60,583 nt of DNA from Algoriphagus antarcticus (GCF_002150685.1 NZ_MSSW01000012.1:1-60583); one strand, 5' to 3'. Shown: positions 17,705 through 27,627, counted from the first letter of the stretch. Numbers and translations: made by a program. The notes: generated from the sequence alone by a model not told the origin.

Positions 17705-19360
17705 ATGCTGAAAAAGTACCTCCTGCTATTATCCCTACTTATTTGGATTAGCACACACTCTTTTGCACAGCTGATTTCAGACAATCAGGATATTTACAAA
17801 GTTGGCAATTCGGTCAATCTGAGTTCTCCTTACCACACTACGCTTTCCTTTTTCTACAATCTAGAGGACGGACATTATCAGCCGGAAAATGCAGCTAAGA
17901 CGCTTGATCTTTCTGATTATAAGGACAAAAATGGCCAGCGACTGGCTGTAAAATTGAAGCAGATTTTTGAGGGAAAAGGGATTTTAATCCGAACCAACGA
18001 AATCCCAAACGAACAAAATTATTCTGACAGCACCTCTGCAGCTGACGAGAATATCTATTATTTCGACAAGCAAAAGCTCCCTGGCATCTTCCTGCAAAAG
18101 ACTGGCGAAAACTGGAAATATTCCGCCTTTAGTGTCAGCCAAATAGACGAGCTACACTCAGAAACCTATCCTTATGGCACGGCAAAGCTGCTAAACATCC
18201 TTCCTAAGATTGGAAATCAGGAATACCTGGGACTGCAACTATGGCAACTCGTGGGCTTATTTATCCTTCTTTTACTGCTCTTTCTCTCGCATTGGATTTT
18301 CACTTTAGTGGTGGACAAATTAATGCTTTATGTCTTCAAGAGGTATGGCTATGCCAAAGTTGGAGAAGATTACATCCTTCCCGTGGCACGAGTGATAAGT
18401 TTCTACTTGATAGTAGTTTTACTATCACTTTTTATCCGTGTTCTTCAGCTGCCTATTGAGATATGGTCATGGGTATTGATCGTGCTTAGAACGCTTAAGC
18501 CATTCCTGATTACCATCATTTTCTACAAATTGGCAGACGTGGTAGCTGCATACTTTACCAGACTGGCAAACAAAACAGAATCTACTCTAGATGATCAATT
18601 GGTGCCTTTGATGCGCAAGACGCTCAAAGCATTTGTGATCATCGTAGGGACATTGTTTATCCTCCGGGATGGACTCAACTTGGATATTATTCCATTCCTG
18701 ACAGGTCTTTCTATAGGTGGTGTAGCTATCGCCTTGGCTGCTCAGGATACGATCAAAAACTTCTTCGGCTCAGTGATGATTTTCATCGACAAGCCTTTTC
18801 AGGTTGGTGATTGGATCACTTCAGGAGAAATAGACGGGACTGTAGAAGAAGTGGGTTTTAGATCTACACGAATTCGGACTTTTAGAAATTCCCTGATGTA
18901 TGTACCAAATGGTAAAATCGCTGATGCAATTCTGGACAATCATGGGCTACGTCAATACAGAAGATTCTATACCACGCTGACAATCACCTACGACACTCCT
19001 CCAGCATTGATCGATGAGTTCGTAAATGGACTTCGAGAAATCGTACTAGCTCACCCAAATACCCGAAAGGACGGATATCATATCTATTTCAATAACCTAT
19101 CTTCTTTCAGCCAGGACATTATGTTTTACATTTTCTTCGAAGTCCCTACTTGGGGAGAAGAACTGCAATCCAGGCATGAAATATTGGTACAGATTGTCAA
19201 GCTGGCCAATTCTATCGGCGTGCGCTTTGCATTTCCTACTCAGACGTTGCATATGGAATCTTTCCCTGAGAAAAAGACGCTCGTTCCAGAATATACCGGA
19301 GGTTACGAAGCAAAAGTGAGTGAGTTTGTCCAACGAGAGTTGAAACGTAAAGCCGAATAA
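17705..19360 (+). CDS. MscS-family mechanosensitive ion channel
   Basis: This 551-residue protein has a cleavable signal peptide (MLKKYLLLLSLLIWISTHSFAQ), a periplasmic domain (about 23-175), then several membrane helices (LVGLFILLLLLFLSHWIFTLV and others). The MscS core follows: a Gly/Ala-rich pore helix in LTGLSIGGVAIALAAQDTIKN, FFGSVMIFIDKPFQVGDWI, and the beta-domain segment GTVEEVGFRSTRIRTFRN with VPNGKIADAILDN. The C-terminal cytoplasmic cage follows. It releases solutes under hypo-osmotic stress. The large periplasmic N-terminal extension makes it longer than E. coli MscS (286 residues), more like MscM/YbdG-type channels. Confidence 0.92.
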   Translation: MLKKYLLLLSLLIWISTHSFAQLISDNQDIYKVGNSVNLSSPYHTTLSFFYNLEDGHYQPENAAKTLDLSDYKDKNGQRLAVKLKQIFEGKGILIRTNEIPNEQNYSDSTSAADENIYYFDKQKLPGIFLQKTGENWKYSAFSVSQIDELHSETYPYGTAKLLNILPKIGNQEYLGLQLWQLVGLFILLLLLFLSHWIFTLVVDKLMLYVFKRYGYAKVGEDYILPVARVISFYLIVVLLSLFIRVLQLPIEIWSWVLIVLRTLKPFLITIIFYKLADVVAAYFTRLANKTESTLDDQLVPLMRKTLKAFVIIVGTLFILRDGLNLDIIPFLTGLSIGGVAIALAAQDTIKNFFGSVMIFIDKPFQVGDWITSGEIDGTVEEVGFRSTRIRTFRNSLMYVPNGKIADAILDNHGLRQYRRFYTTLTITYDTPPALIDEFVNGLREIVLAHPNTRKDGYHIYFNNLSSFSQDIMFYIFFEVPTWGEELQSRHEILVQIVKLANSIGVRFAFPTQTLHMESFPEKKTLVPEYTGGYEAKVSEFVQRELKRKAE

Positions 19361-19566
19361 AGAACCATTCACGAGAGCTAGAAAATCCTACCCAGCAATG
19401 AATTTCGCTCTTGCAGAGCTTTATTAATTGGACAAATCCTCTTATTCCCAGCCCTCGAAGGTAGGGCTATTATATCTTGGACTTTTCATCTCTTTTTTCA
19501 CTAAAAGGCAAAATCATAAACTGTGCCCTCTTCGAACTTCGTGGTTAATCGACTGTCAAGAAAAAA

Positions 19567-21183
19567 TCACTTCACTTCAAAAGTTCTGGTGTAGCCTTTA
19601 AATTCTCCTTGCTGAGTTATAGTTTTCACAGTAATCTGATACTTCCCTTTGAGATCAGGCACTGTGATTTCAATAGAATTTCTAAGCGGAGAAGTGTCAG
19701 GTATTTCAGACCAAAATAATATAGTTCTCCAATCCATGATATTCTGATCTTGGCGAGGTGCATCAAAGAGTGATTCAGCAGACACTACTTTAGGTTGAAT
19801 TCCTTCATAGTCGAGGTAGATGCCATTGGAAGGAATAGGAAATCCTCCAAAGTCATTCTTATACGAACTGAAGCTCATCACTCCTGGAAACTTCTCTTCA
19901 TTTAAGAAAAAAGTTCGGGTCAATACATCAAGTTTTTCAAACTTAGTAGGGTCGAAAGCTGCAAGCAAATCCGAATCAAAAATAGGCAGTGCATCAATCA
20001 GCATGAGTGGGTTTGAGTCAAAACCAGTATCTAGAACTTCATCAAGCGCTCGAAACTCCTTTTTCTTCTTGATTGATTTTACTGAAACTTCCTGCACATA
20101 TTCTTTGACCACCGTCTCAACCGTTTCAAAGCGTGTGTAATCATCAAGTAAGTACGTCCTATCTTCTACAAACCCTGTGACAACCGGAAATAAAGTAGCG
20201 TCAAACTCATTTACATAGTATCCTTCGACTTGCCCTCCCTTTAGCAATTCTTTAAGAAAATTCTGATCAGCTGGACTTATTTCAAGTTCGGGAAAAACAA
20301 AATTGCTTTTGAAATGAGTAATAGGTGCTGGCGAAATAATCCCAAAATCTAATAAGCTTTCATTTTTATCAGCCTGTGCAACCAAATATTTCCAGTTTTT
20401 CATTCCACCCGCATCAAAGAACATGCTGCCATCAGAATCAGGCCGATCTGTAAAGAGGGCAGACTTTTCACCGTGTAGTGACAGGTAGTACAGCTGCTTC
20501 GTATCACCAGCAACCTCCTCTACTTTGGCCTCAATTACATGTCCGAAAAGCTCAGGAATTAAGCTATGCTCATCTATAGTATCGTAAGCTCTCGCTGAGG
20601 AAATCATTAATTGATCAGTCAAAAATGGATTTTCAGACGCTACACTTACTTCACTTATTTTACTTCCCATAGGTAGCTCTATAGTTAATTTGGATCCAGG
20701 CATATTCACGTCCTGAGACAGATTTATCCCATTCGAACCTTGAGCTAGAGCAACACTCTTTCGCTGCGCAACTACAGTTGGGGGGACATTTCTATTAAAG
20801 ACCGTAATGAATTGCTGAACTAAGCCATTTTCTAAATTTTGGTATGGGCTTACTCTTGTAAATACCCGAAGCAGGTAGTTGTCTGATGGCAGATTAGTTG
20901 GGAGCTGTAGAAAGTTGAAGCTTTTTCCATCCTCCAGAGGCATCTTAGCAATAGCAACTGATTCATTATATCGATTAACAAGTTCCGCATAGATGATCTT
21001 GGACTCGGCGGGAGAATTGTCATGATAAGCCTGACTGGCTATCCAAACCCGCTCTCCTCCAAAATAAATTGTCTTGGGAATAGAAAAATCAACTGTCTCA
21101 CCACTTAGAATCTGACCGATTGTCACCTGAGAAAAGCTAAGGATTAGGAAGATAGATGCGAAAAATTTATGCGTTAAGCTCAT
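19567..21183 (-). CDS. Secreted protein of unknown function in a TonB receptor operon
   Basis: This 538-residue protein has a signal peptide (MSLTHKFFASIFLILSFSQVTIGQ). It is beta-rich. The N-terminal part (about 25-130) reads like a macroglobulin-type MG2 domain: VDFSIPKTIYFGGERVWI, a domain for extended ligands, then PSDNYLLRVFTRVSP. The C-terminus (about 500-538) is again a beta-sandwich strand pair (GKYQITVKTITQQGEFKGYTRTFEVK). I do not recognise a catalytic motif. Its start codon is 1 bp past the DUF4249 gene, so it is the last gene of a four-gene operon and probably acts on the cell surface with the TonB receptor. Confidence 0.8.
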   Translation of the reverse strand: MSLTHKFFASIFLILSFSQVTIGQILSGETVDFSIPKTIYFGGERVWIASQAYHDNSPAESKIIYAELVNRYNESVAIAKMPLEDGKSFNFLQLPTNLPSDNYLLRVFTRVSPYQNLENGLVQQFITVFNRNVPPTVVAQRKSVALAQGSNGINLSQDVNMPGSKLTIELPMGSKISEVSVASENPFLTDQLMISSARAYDTIDEHSLIPELFGHVIEAKVEEVAGDTKQLYYLSLHGEKSALFTDRPDSDGSMFFDAGGMKNWKYLVAQADKNESLLDFGIISPAPITHFKSNFVFPELEISPADQNFLKELLKGGQVEGYYVNEFDATLFPVVTGFVEDRTYLLDDYTRFETVETVVKEYVQEVSVKSIKKKKEFRALDEVLDTGFDSNPLMLIDALPIFDSDLLAAFDPTKFEKLDVLTRTFFLNEEKFPGVMSFSSYKNDFGGFPIPSNGIYLDYEGIQPKVVSAESLFDAPRQDQNIMDWRTILFWSEIPDTSPLRNSIEITVPDLKGKYQITVKTITQQGEFKGYTRTFEVK

Positions 21184-21184
21184 A

Positions 21185-22339
21185 TTAATCCTCCCAAAAA
21201 TCAGGTTTCACATTTGTTCCTCTCAATGTACAATCCGTACAACGTCTTGCAGCTCCTTGATAGCCTATTGGATTAAATGTTCCTTCGGGAATAATGGGAA
21301 CTACAGGCACAAAACTTCCGCTAGCAAATAATTGACTGTACTTTTCCATCAGAACAGTGTCCGGCTCAATAAAACAGCTAAAATAAGCTGGCACTTCAGC
21401 CCTCCATGGAATCACCTCCCTCGCATCCACAAATAATCTTCGTTGCTTGACTGTCCCCAAACTCACATAACCGACTACAGGAGCATCTGGGTTTTGATCA
21501 TTGTTGACATTTCCTCCGATGTTGGAAGGTAATGGGCTGAATATCGAACCAAGGTCATTCGTGTTTTTGCGCAGAATTTCCCAAAACTCAGAAGCCTTTT
21601 TATCCAGCGCTTTCTGAGAAATAAGAATACTATAGCGTAAAGATAGCCTCTCATCATTTTGCAAAATCTGAGTGATGGACTGTCTAAACACAAACTGATC
21701 TTCAAATCTGGAGGAAGTTTCCAAAATCAAATCGGCACTTACTCCTCCTCTATAGCACAAACTAGTTCGCTCATCTACTCCTCTAATAACGACTTCTTCT
21801 CGCTCTGTATCATATCTATAAGTAGATGAGATTTTTGGTCGGAATGCATAGGTTTCCTCATATGTCCATAGGAAGTCATCTGCATTTTCATCTCCTTTGG
21901 TAGTCAAATATATCTCTGCTCCTAGCTCGTTTTTCACAAAGCCAACATCGATAATTTCAGGAGTAAGGATTGGCTTAAGCAATTCTGAAGTGTAGCTTTT
22001 TCCATCATTAGTTGAAATATAAAGCCTGTACTTATCCTCTTCAGCTATATCATAAGCAAATTCAAACTCCCCATTCCCCAAATCAGCTAATGGAAATTCT
22101 TCTCCTGACTCTGACATCAGGTATACCACCGCACCTGGGTAACTTGGTGAAAACGAATCGTCCGTTTGAATATTCCTGGTATAACTGAGTTTCAACCTAC
22201 TTGGCAACCCATCTGTATCCAAATACCCTTCCACCACCAATACTGATAGATCTGCAGGTTCAATTTCCGGATTGAAAGGCTCTCTACATCCAGTGATGAA
22301 TAGGATACAGAAAAATATAATTGTGACAAGTCTATTCAT
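21185..22339 (-). CDS. DUF4249 domain lipoprotein
   Basis: This 384-residue protein has a lipoprotein signal (IIFFCILFITGC) followed by REPFNPEI, the typical DUF4249 N-terminus. Further family features are LSVLVVEGYLDTDG, LSYTRNIQ, PGAVVYLMSESGEEFPL and the Cys-rich end RRCTDCTLRGTNVKPDFWED. DUF4249 lipoproteins are encoded next to TonB-dependent receptors in Bacteroidota and probably serve as surface partners in uptake, like SusD. Here the start codon overlaps the receptor stop by one base. The ligand is unknown. Confidence 0.9.
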   Translation of the reverse strand: MNRLVTIIFFCILFITGCREPFNPEIEPADLSVLVVEGYLDTDGLPSRLKLSYTRNIQTDDSFSPSYPGAVVYLMSESGEEFPLADLGNGEFEFAYDIAEEDKYRLYISTNDGKSYTSELLKPILTPEIIDVGFVKNELGAEIYLTTKGDENADDFLWTYEETYAFRPKISSTYRYDTEREEVVIRGVDERTSLCYRGGVSADLILETSSRFEDQFVFRQSITQILQNDERLSLRYSILISQKALDKKASEFWEILRKNTNDLGSIFSPLPSNIGGNVNNDQNPDAPVVGYVSLGTVKQRRLFVDAREVIPWRAEVPAYFSCFIEPDTVLMEKYSQLFASGSFVPVVPIIPEGTFNPIGYQGAARRCTDCTLRGTNVKPDFWED

Positions 22340-25074
22340 CAGAAACGGAAATTGTATGTAATAAATGGAATAGGCTGAGCAAAAATAGACAATTGATAAC
22401 CTTTCAGTTGTCCATTTACTGGAGTGTAATACACTGAATATGGATTACTTCTACCCAACAGATTGTAAACTCCAAGTGACCAAGACGAATGTGCCAGTTT
22501 CTTAATCTTATGGCTTCCCTCTAGATTTATTGAGAAATCAATTCTGAAATAATCAGGGATTCTATACGCATTTCGCTCAGAGAAATAAACGCGTTCCGAA
22601 CCGGCATAGTCAAACTTAGAGATCGGCAAAGTAATCGGCCTTCCGGTACTGTAATTAAGATTCAGAGAAGTGTTTACACGCTTGCTCAACTCATAATTGG
22701 CAGTAAGCACCAAGTGATGAGGCTGATCAAAATTGCTGGAATAGTATTTTCCGTTGTTGATTTTCTCTATGCTTGGATCATCAGAGGTCTTCATTAAAGA
22801 GCGAGAATAAGTGTAAGCCAAAGATCCTTTGAGCGATCCCGTACTTTTCTTCAACAACAGCTCCAAACCGTAGGCTTTCCCATCCGAATTCAATACGTCC
22901 TGCTCTATATTTTCATTGAGAATAATATTGGCTCCGGAGCGATAATCCAGCAAATTGGCCATGTATCGATAGTAAACCTCCGTAGAAAATTCGAGTCTAT
23001 TTTTTGCGAGATTTCGATAATAACCCAACGAAGCCTGCCCTCCAGTCTGTGGTCTGATATACATGTCACTCAGCTTCCAAGAGTCTGTAGGAGCAATAGA
23101 GGCGGTATTTGATAATAGGTGGATGTTTTGTCTCATGGTATTAAAACCAGCTTTCACAGATGACTTGTTATCCAGCGTGTATCTGGCAGACACCCTGAAT
23201 TCTGGTCCATGATACGTTTTTACGGTATTGCTGTTATCAAATGTTTCCTCGCCGATTACATTACTATCAGTAATGGGCGCTCCCGGCACGTATTGATTCA
23301 CTGTCATTGGCCCCAGCAGTTGATAAAGCATATATCTACCTCCATAGCTCACAGAAAGCTTTTCAGAAATAGTATATTCATCTCCGAAATAAACCGAAAT
23401 CTCTCGCGCATTTTCCTCATCCAGCTCTTTGTCTATCACTATGGATTCAGGGCCGTAAGGCTTATTACTTCCTGGATTCAAAGAGTACTGAATGCCATGA
23501 ATACCAAAGTTCATGATATGATTCTCATTCTTTCTGTATTCAAAATCCGCCTTAAAAAATAGCTGATTAACATTGAAGCCAAAATTGAATGAGTTTAAGG
23601 GATTCTCTTGCCCTATGATTCCAAATTCATAATTATCGCTCCCTACTGAAAACCTTCCTTCCAGTGCGTCATTGAAAAAGTGCTTCAATCCCAGCGCTAC
23701 ATTTAGATTTTGATAGGAATAGGTAGTATCTGGATCAAACCGAAAATCATCCTGACTTAGGTAAGCTGTCAGTTCTAATGTGTTTTTCTCATTGATATTA
23801 TGCTGGATATTCGCATTGATGTCATAGAAAGTGATTTTACTATCATTCAAATCTGCCTCGTCATCCAATAGATCCAATGCCCAATCGGAGTAAGTCGTCC
23901 TTCCCCCCACCATAAAGGTTGTTTTCTTACCTATAGGCCCATCCAAACTGAGCCTACTCGTGAGGATTCCTAGTCCTCCGGAGCCTCCAATTTTGTCAGA
24001 CCTGCCAAACTTAGGATCCACTTTCAATACTGAAGAGAGTCTTCCTCCATAATTCACCGGGATGGATCCTTTGTAAAGCTCTACTCCGTTTACAATGTCG
24101 GCATTGAATGCTGAGAAAAAGCCGAATGCGTGAGTAGGATTGAAAATCGTAGAATTACCATACAAGATCAAATTTTGATCCGCCGCACCGCCACGCACAT
24201 TAAATCCGGATGTGGCTTCACCGACAGTATTCACCCCTGGCATTATCAAGATACCTTTTAGTACGTCCACTTCGCCCATCACTGAGGGAAGCCTCTTCAC
24301 CTCAGCTATAGTTATAGACTGTACGCCCATGTCGAGTTTGTTCACATTGGACAATGCTCCTGAGCTAACCACCACTTCATCAAGTGAAAGTATCGTCTCT
24401 TCAACACTCATGTTGAGTACTCCATCTCCTTTCAGCTCTATCTGACGCTGCTCTTGATAGCCGCCAATGTTTTGCACCCAAATGGTGTGTCTCCCTTTGG
24501 GAAGAGTCAGTTGATACGTACCATTTTGATCCGTAGCTATTTGGTTATAATTGATTTTTTCCAAAACTATAGCTCCATTCATAGGCTTTCCTGACTCTAT
24601 GCTCGTCACTAAGCCACTTAAAATAGCTGTTTTAGATTGAGGGTTGTCCACAGACTTCCCTATTACAAAGCGTTTGTTCTTGTCAAAAGCGCTTAGGGAA
24701 TCTCCAGCGTTTGCCAGATTATCCTGCCTATCCTGTACTTGGAAATAATCATCTGGAAATTCAATTTGTATTCTTTGGCCTTTGCTTACCCAAATACGAT
24801 TAGAATTATCTATAGAATAAGTCAAGTCAGTCTCTTCAATAACTTGATTCAAAATCATCTTGATATCCGAATCATTTGCCTGTAGGTTGACTTGAATATT
24901 TCGTACGTCTTCCTTTTTATAATAAAATTTAAAGTCAGTTTCAGCTTCTATCCTGGCAGTGAATCTTTCAAAGGAGAGTCCCAAATACATTCCAGATAGC
25001 TTAGGGGTAGTTGTCTGAGCCTTCAAATCACCAAAAAAGCAAACGACTAAAATCAACAGTAGAATTCTTTTCAT
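22339..25074 (-). CDS. TonB-dependent receptor with STN and carboxypeptidase-like domains
   Basis: This 911-residue protein has a signal peptide (to about residue 19), an STN/secretin domain (about 30-115: FERFTARIEAETDFKFYYKK, then VNLQANDSDIKMILNQVI), a carboxypeptidase-regulatory-like domain (about 145-230: LSGLVTSIESGKPMNGAIVL), a plug (SGFNVRGGAADQNLILYG) and a 22-strand barrel ending in an aromatic residue (TYNFRF). The STN domain, as in FecA, often signals to an anti-sigma factor; none is visible in this window. It overlaps the upstream gene by 4 bp and DUF4249 by 1 bp. Together they form a transport module for an unknown substrate. Confidence 0.93.
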   Translation of the reverse strand: MKRILLLILVVCFFGDLKAQTTTPKLSGMYLGLSFERFTARIEAETDFKFYYKKEDVRNIQVNLQANDSDIKMILNQVIEETDLTYSIDNSNRIWVSKGQRIQIEFPDDYFQVQDRQDNLANAGDSLSAFDKNKRFVIGKSVDNPQSKTAILSGLVTSIESGKPMNGAIVLEKINYNQIATDQNGTYQLTLPKGRHTIWVQNIGGYQEQRQIELKGDGVLNMSVEETILSLDEVVVSSGALSNVNKLDMGVQSITIAEVKRLPSVMGEVDVLKGILIMPGVNTVGEATSGFNVRGGAADQNLILYGNSTIFNPTHAFGFFSAFNADIVNGVELYKGSIPVNYGGRLSSVLKVDPKFGRSDKIGGSGGLGILTSRLSLDGPIGKKTTFMVGGRTTYSDWALDLLDDEADLNDSKITFYDINANIQHNINEKNTLELTAYLSQDDFRFDPDTTYSYQNLNVALGLKHFFNDALEGRFSVGSDNYEFGIIGQENPLNSFNFGFNVNQLFFKADFEYRKNENHIMNFGIHGIQYSLNPGSNKPYGPESIVIDKELDEENAREISVYFGDEYTISEKLSVSYGGRYMLYQLLGPMTVNQYVPGAPITDSNVIGEETFDNSNTVKTYHGPEFRVSARYTLDNKSSVKAGFNTMRQNIHLLSNTASIAPTDSWKLSDMYIRPQTGGQASLGYYRNLAKNRLEFSTEVYYRYMANLLDYRSGANIILNENIEQDVLNSDGKAYGLELLLKKSTGSLKGSLAYTYSRSLMKTSDDPSIEKINNGKYYSSNFDQPHHLVLTANYELSKRVNTSLNLNYSTGRPITLPISKFDYAGSERVYFSERNAYRIPDYFRIDFSINLEGSHKIKKLAHSSWSLGVYNLLGRSNPYSVYYTPVNGQLKGYQLSIFAQPIPFITYNFRF

Positions 25075-25793
25075 TCGACAAAACCGTTAAAAGTTTCAGC
25101 CTTACTTTCCCTTAGGGCAGCCAATTCTAGAATGTATTTTTCCTTATCCATGGAGAAATACAGAGACTTACCCCTGAAGTATTTTTTCACTTCTTTCTTA
25201 TTCAATCCCAGACTTTTAATTGCTTGTTTTTTCTTTCTGATAAGGACAAATTCATCCTCGTACCAATAGAAGTAATCTTTTTTCTCTACAAATCTATGGG
25301 TATATCTCCCCACCTCATTTGTTGGATCTTCAAACTTGTAATGCTTTATGAGGACTTTGACCTCGCCGTCTTTTAGCACATGGTAAAATCCATTTCTATT
25401 ATAGGCATAAGAATCGTTACCAAGAAATCGCCTAAACAAACCACAATCCTTGAGTCGAAATTCTTCAATCTTCTCGGACTTGATTAAAATCTTTTGACGG
25501 TAAATAGGGTGGAATGTGATGACTACATCAACATTCTCATCATACAAGAGAGGCACCTCGGTATAGCTTATCTTATTAATGGACAACGTCCCTTCTCCAA
25601 ATTTTCTGTCCAAATAGTACGGATCTCCATCATAGTTCATGGGTGGCTCCTGATATCGCCCCCCCGTGATGAGTTCTTGGAAGTATGGCAACTGCTCTTT
25701 ATACAGGGACAAATAAGTCTGCGACTGCCCAAATGAGTTGGCAGTCATTATAAAAAACAGAAGAAAAGGTGTAAAAAAGTTTATTTTTAGCAT
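25071..25793 (-). CDS. Secreted protein of unknown function, first gene of the TonB/DUF4249 operon
   Basis: This 240-residue protein has a signal peptide (MLKINFFTPFLLFFIMTANSFGQ). The rest is rich in Tyr, Lys and Glu with short beta-strands (VPLLYDENVDVVITFHPIY, YFYWYEDEFVLIRKKKQ) and a helical, charged C-terminus. I do not recognise the family. Its last four bases overlap the start of the TonB receptor (ATGA), so translation is probably coupled. Context suggests an accessory periplasmic or surface component of the transporter. Confidence 0.75.
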   Translation of the reverse strand: MLKINFFTPFLLFFIMTANSFGQSQTYLSLYKEQLPYFQELITGGRYQEPPMNYDGDPYYLDRKFGEGTLSINKISYTEVPLLYDENVDVVITFHPIYRQKILIKSEKIEEFRLKDCGLFRRFLGNDSYAYNRNGFYHVLKDGEVKVLIKHYKFEDPTNEVGRYTHRFVEKKDYFYWYEDEFVLIRKKKQAIKSLGLNKKEVKKYFRGKSLYFSMDKEKYILELAALRESKAETFNGFVE

Positions 25794-25852
25794 ATGTTCG
25801 ACCCTATACTAGATCAGATTAGACTCTCTTTTACATGGAATAATTTGAACGG

Positions 25853-25860
25853 CAAATATA
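25853..25860 (-). promoter_or_regulatory. -7 promoter element of the TonB/DUF4249 operon
   Basis: TATATTTG on the minus strand matches the TAnnTTTG -7 consensus, about 60 bp upstream of the first start codon of the operon. I find no TTTG at the expected -33 distance, so the promoter may need an activator or the call may be wrong. Confidence 0.4.
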
Positions 25861-25923
25861 GTATTTAAATGGATTAAGACCTTAATTTTTCAATAAACCT
25901 AAGATTAAAAAAAGAAACCTAAA

Positions 25924-26829
25924 ATGAAAAGAAGAAACCTACTCAAATCTATTGCCCTCGGAGCAACCGTACTTCCTCTGGCTCCGGTCTTTGCTTCTAC
26001 GACGAAGAAAAAGGAAACAACGATACAATTTTCCTTAAATACCAGCACGCTTCGCGGCCAAAAACTTGATTTACCCCAAATCATCGAAGTTGCATCCAAG
26101 GCTGGATATGATGGAATAGAACTTTGGATCGCTGAGATGGAAGCCTATCTCAAAACCGGTAAATCCTTAGCCTCTCTTAAAAAGCTGTTTAATGACGCAA
26201 AAATAATCCCTGTCAATGCAATTGGATTTGCACCTTGGATGGCTCAGGATGCAGCGAAAAGCAATGCTGGGTTTGAGCAAATGGAAAAGGAAATGAATAT
26301 GCTGGCAGAAATCGGTTGTAAGCGAGTCGCCGCACCAGCCATTGGAGCCACAGACCCGATAGATTTGCTGGCTGCTGGCGAGAAATACGCTAAGTTGATA
26401 GCGCTGGGAAGGAAAACAGGAGTAATGCCTCAATTGGAATTTTGGGGATCTTTTGCTCCCTTCCATCACATAGGACAAGCTTTGGCGACTGCTTCTGCCG
26501 CAAACGACTCGGACGCCCGCATCCTTCCTGATATCTATCACTTGTTTAGAGGAGGATCCGGATTTGAAGGACTTAAATTGATCAATGGAAATGCCATCGA
26601 AGTTTTTCACATGAATGACTTCACAACAAAACCAAGACTAGAACAAAAAGACAGTGACAGAGTATTTCCTGGAGATGGAATAGCGCCTTTGAAGGAAATC
26701 GCCGCAACGCTGAAGGCAATGGGTGGTACCAAATTCATGTCGCTGGAGCTTTTTAATGAAACCTACTGGGCTCAGGATGCGCAGGAAGTTGCGAATACCG
26801 GGTTGAAAAAAATGAAGCAGTTCTTTTAA
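25924..26829 (+). CDS. Secreted sugar phosphate isomerase/epimerase-like TIM-barrel protein
   Basis: This 301-residue protein has a Tat-like N-terminus (MKRRNLLKSIALGATVLPLAPVFA), so it is probably exported folded. The rest is an AP-endonuclease-2/xylose-isomerase-like TIM barrel: IEVASKAGYDGIELWIAEM on the first strands, GCKRVAAPAIG, MPQLEFWGSF, ILPDIYHLFRGG (strand with metal-binding Asp-x-x-His), EVFHMNDF and the C-terminal FMSLELFNETYW (Glu ligand). Some proteins of this fold act on 3-keto sugars or keto-inositols. It is single and followed by a terminator. The substrate is not predictable. Confidence 0.85.
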   Translation: MKRRNLLKSIALGATVLPLAPVFASTTKKKETTIQFSLNTSTLRGQKLDLPQIIEVASKAGYDGIELWIAEMEAYLKTGKSLASLKKLFNDAKIIPVNAIGFAPWMAQDAAKSNAGFEQMEKEMNMLAEIGCKRVAAPAIGATDPIDLLAAGEKYAKLIALGRKTGVMPQLEFWGSFAPFHHIGQALATASAANDSDARILPDIYHLFRGGSGFEGLKLINGNAIEVFHMNDFTTKPRLEQKDSDRVFPGDGIAPLKEIAATLKAMGGTKFMSLELFNETYWAQDAQEVANTGLKKMKQFF

Positions 26830-26857
26830 ACTCTAGCAAAAAATTGACGCTATTCAA

Positions 26858-26890
26858 AAGCCCTTTCAAGTTGAATTTGAAAGGGTTTTT
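26858..26890 (+). terminator. Rho-independent terminator after the Tat TIM-barrel gene
   Basis: CCCTTTCAA (26861-26869) pairs with TTGAAAGGG (26877-26885) around a 7-nt loop and is followed by a T run. It is 28 bp after the stop codon. Confidence 0.8.
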
Positions 26891-27319
26891 ACTTTAAAAA
26901 TAATCTGGATCTAAGCTTTTCTGCCAGTAAGCGAATTTTCTTTGGCCAAGGGGTTGGAAGACCGATGACCGAAGACCGGAGTAAACCAGAATTTAATGTT
27001 TCTTTAAATTTTTGATCCTATAAATTTTCAACTGGCAAGATTCCGTATAATCGCAAAAAATAAAATGATAATCCGTAATGATGACAGTGTCCATATTTTC
27101 TTTGATTTAGCAGACGGGAGAACCGCCACAGCGAGGCAGGCCGATGACGTCCCGATAGTTATCGGAAGAGGTAGCGTAATTGCTTGAGTTCACCCAATTC
27201 TATGATGTTTTTGTCTCTTCACTTGCAGAAAAGCGGATATACAAAAAAAATATTCAAGTCATTCCCCCCTTAAAAAATTGTTGGCAATATCAAAAATATT
27301 AAAGCTATAGGCACGAGAA
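26891..27319. other. Intergenic region with repeat fragments, no gene seen
   Basis: This stretch between the TIM-barrel gene and a broken small gene has no convincing reading frame. It holds the heptamer repeat at 26957-26979 and a GC-richer patch at about 27110-27180 that contains a perfect hairpin, CCGATA-gt-TATCGG (27152-27165). That patch looks like an interspersed intergenic repeat fragment; only one copy is in the window. Confidence 0.5.
26957..26979. repeat. 7-bp tandem repeat (GAAGACC type)
   Basis: Three heptamers GAAGACC, GATGACC and GAAGACC stand in tandem. Related heptamers occur at 30108-30130 and 54447-54488. The run lies in a non-coding stretch. Confidence 0.6.
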
Positions 27320-27627
27320 TTAAAAGAAGTATCGTAGCTGCATCTTTTTGTGTTCTAAACCTTCCAACTCTCGGATTTCATCTTCAGGTTTGATGAAATA
27401 AGAATATATTCTCTTGAATACAGAACTGTAACTAATCAAGAATAAAACAGAGAAAATCAATGGAGATAAGATTTTGATCGTTTCTGTAGGATATTGAGTG
27501 GGATACCCAAGTTTAATTGTATCCCACCAATCATGACCATAACAAAAATTATAGCTGAGAGAAAGTAGATTGACATGTAAAAGCGATGATTGCTAAAGGC
27601 AAACTCTTCCCCATACTTCTTTTTCAT
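27320..27627 (-). pseudogene. Small two-helix membrane protein gene broken by a single-base frameshift
   Basis: From the ATG at 27627 the frame encodes MKKKYGEEFAFSNHRFYMSI and a hydrophobic segment, but runs to a stop after 57 residues. A second frame continues smoothly as CYGHDWWDTIKLGYPTQYPT, a second membrane helix (ILSPLIFSVLFLISYSS) and a charged tail (FIKPEDEIRELEGLEHKK) to the TAA at 27320. Adding one base in the five-T run (27544-27548, minus strand) joins both parts into about 102 residues. Either the gene is inactivated or the base was missed in sequencing. The family is unknown. I infer coding from the sensible composition on both sides of the break. Confidence 0.55.

Noticed and set aside
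19450..19468. Hairpin AGCCCT/AGGGCT as terminator
   Set aside because: The stem is short, there is no T run on either strand, and it is 98 bp from the nearest gene end.
22339..25074. Anti-sigma/ECF signalling partner for the STN-containing receptor
   Set aside because: The STN domain suggests it, but none of the four genes of the operon resembles a sigma or anti-sigma factor.
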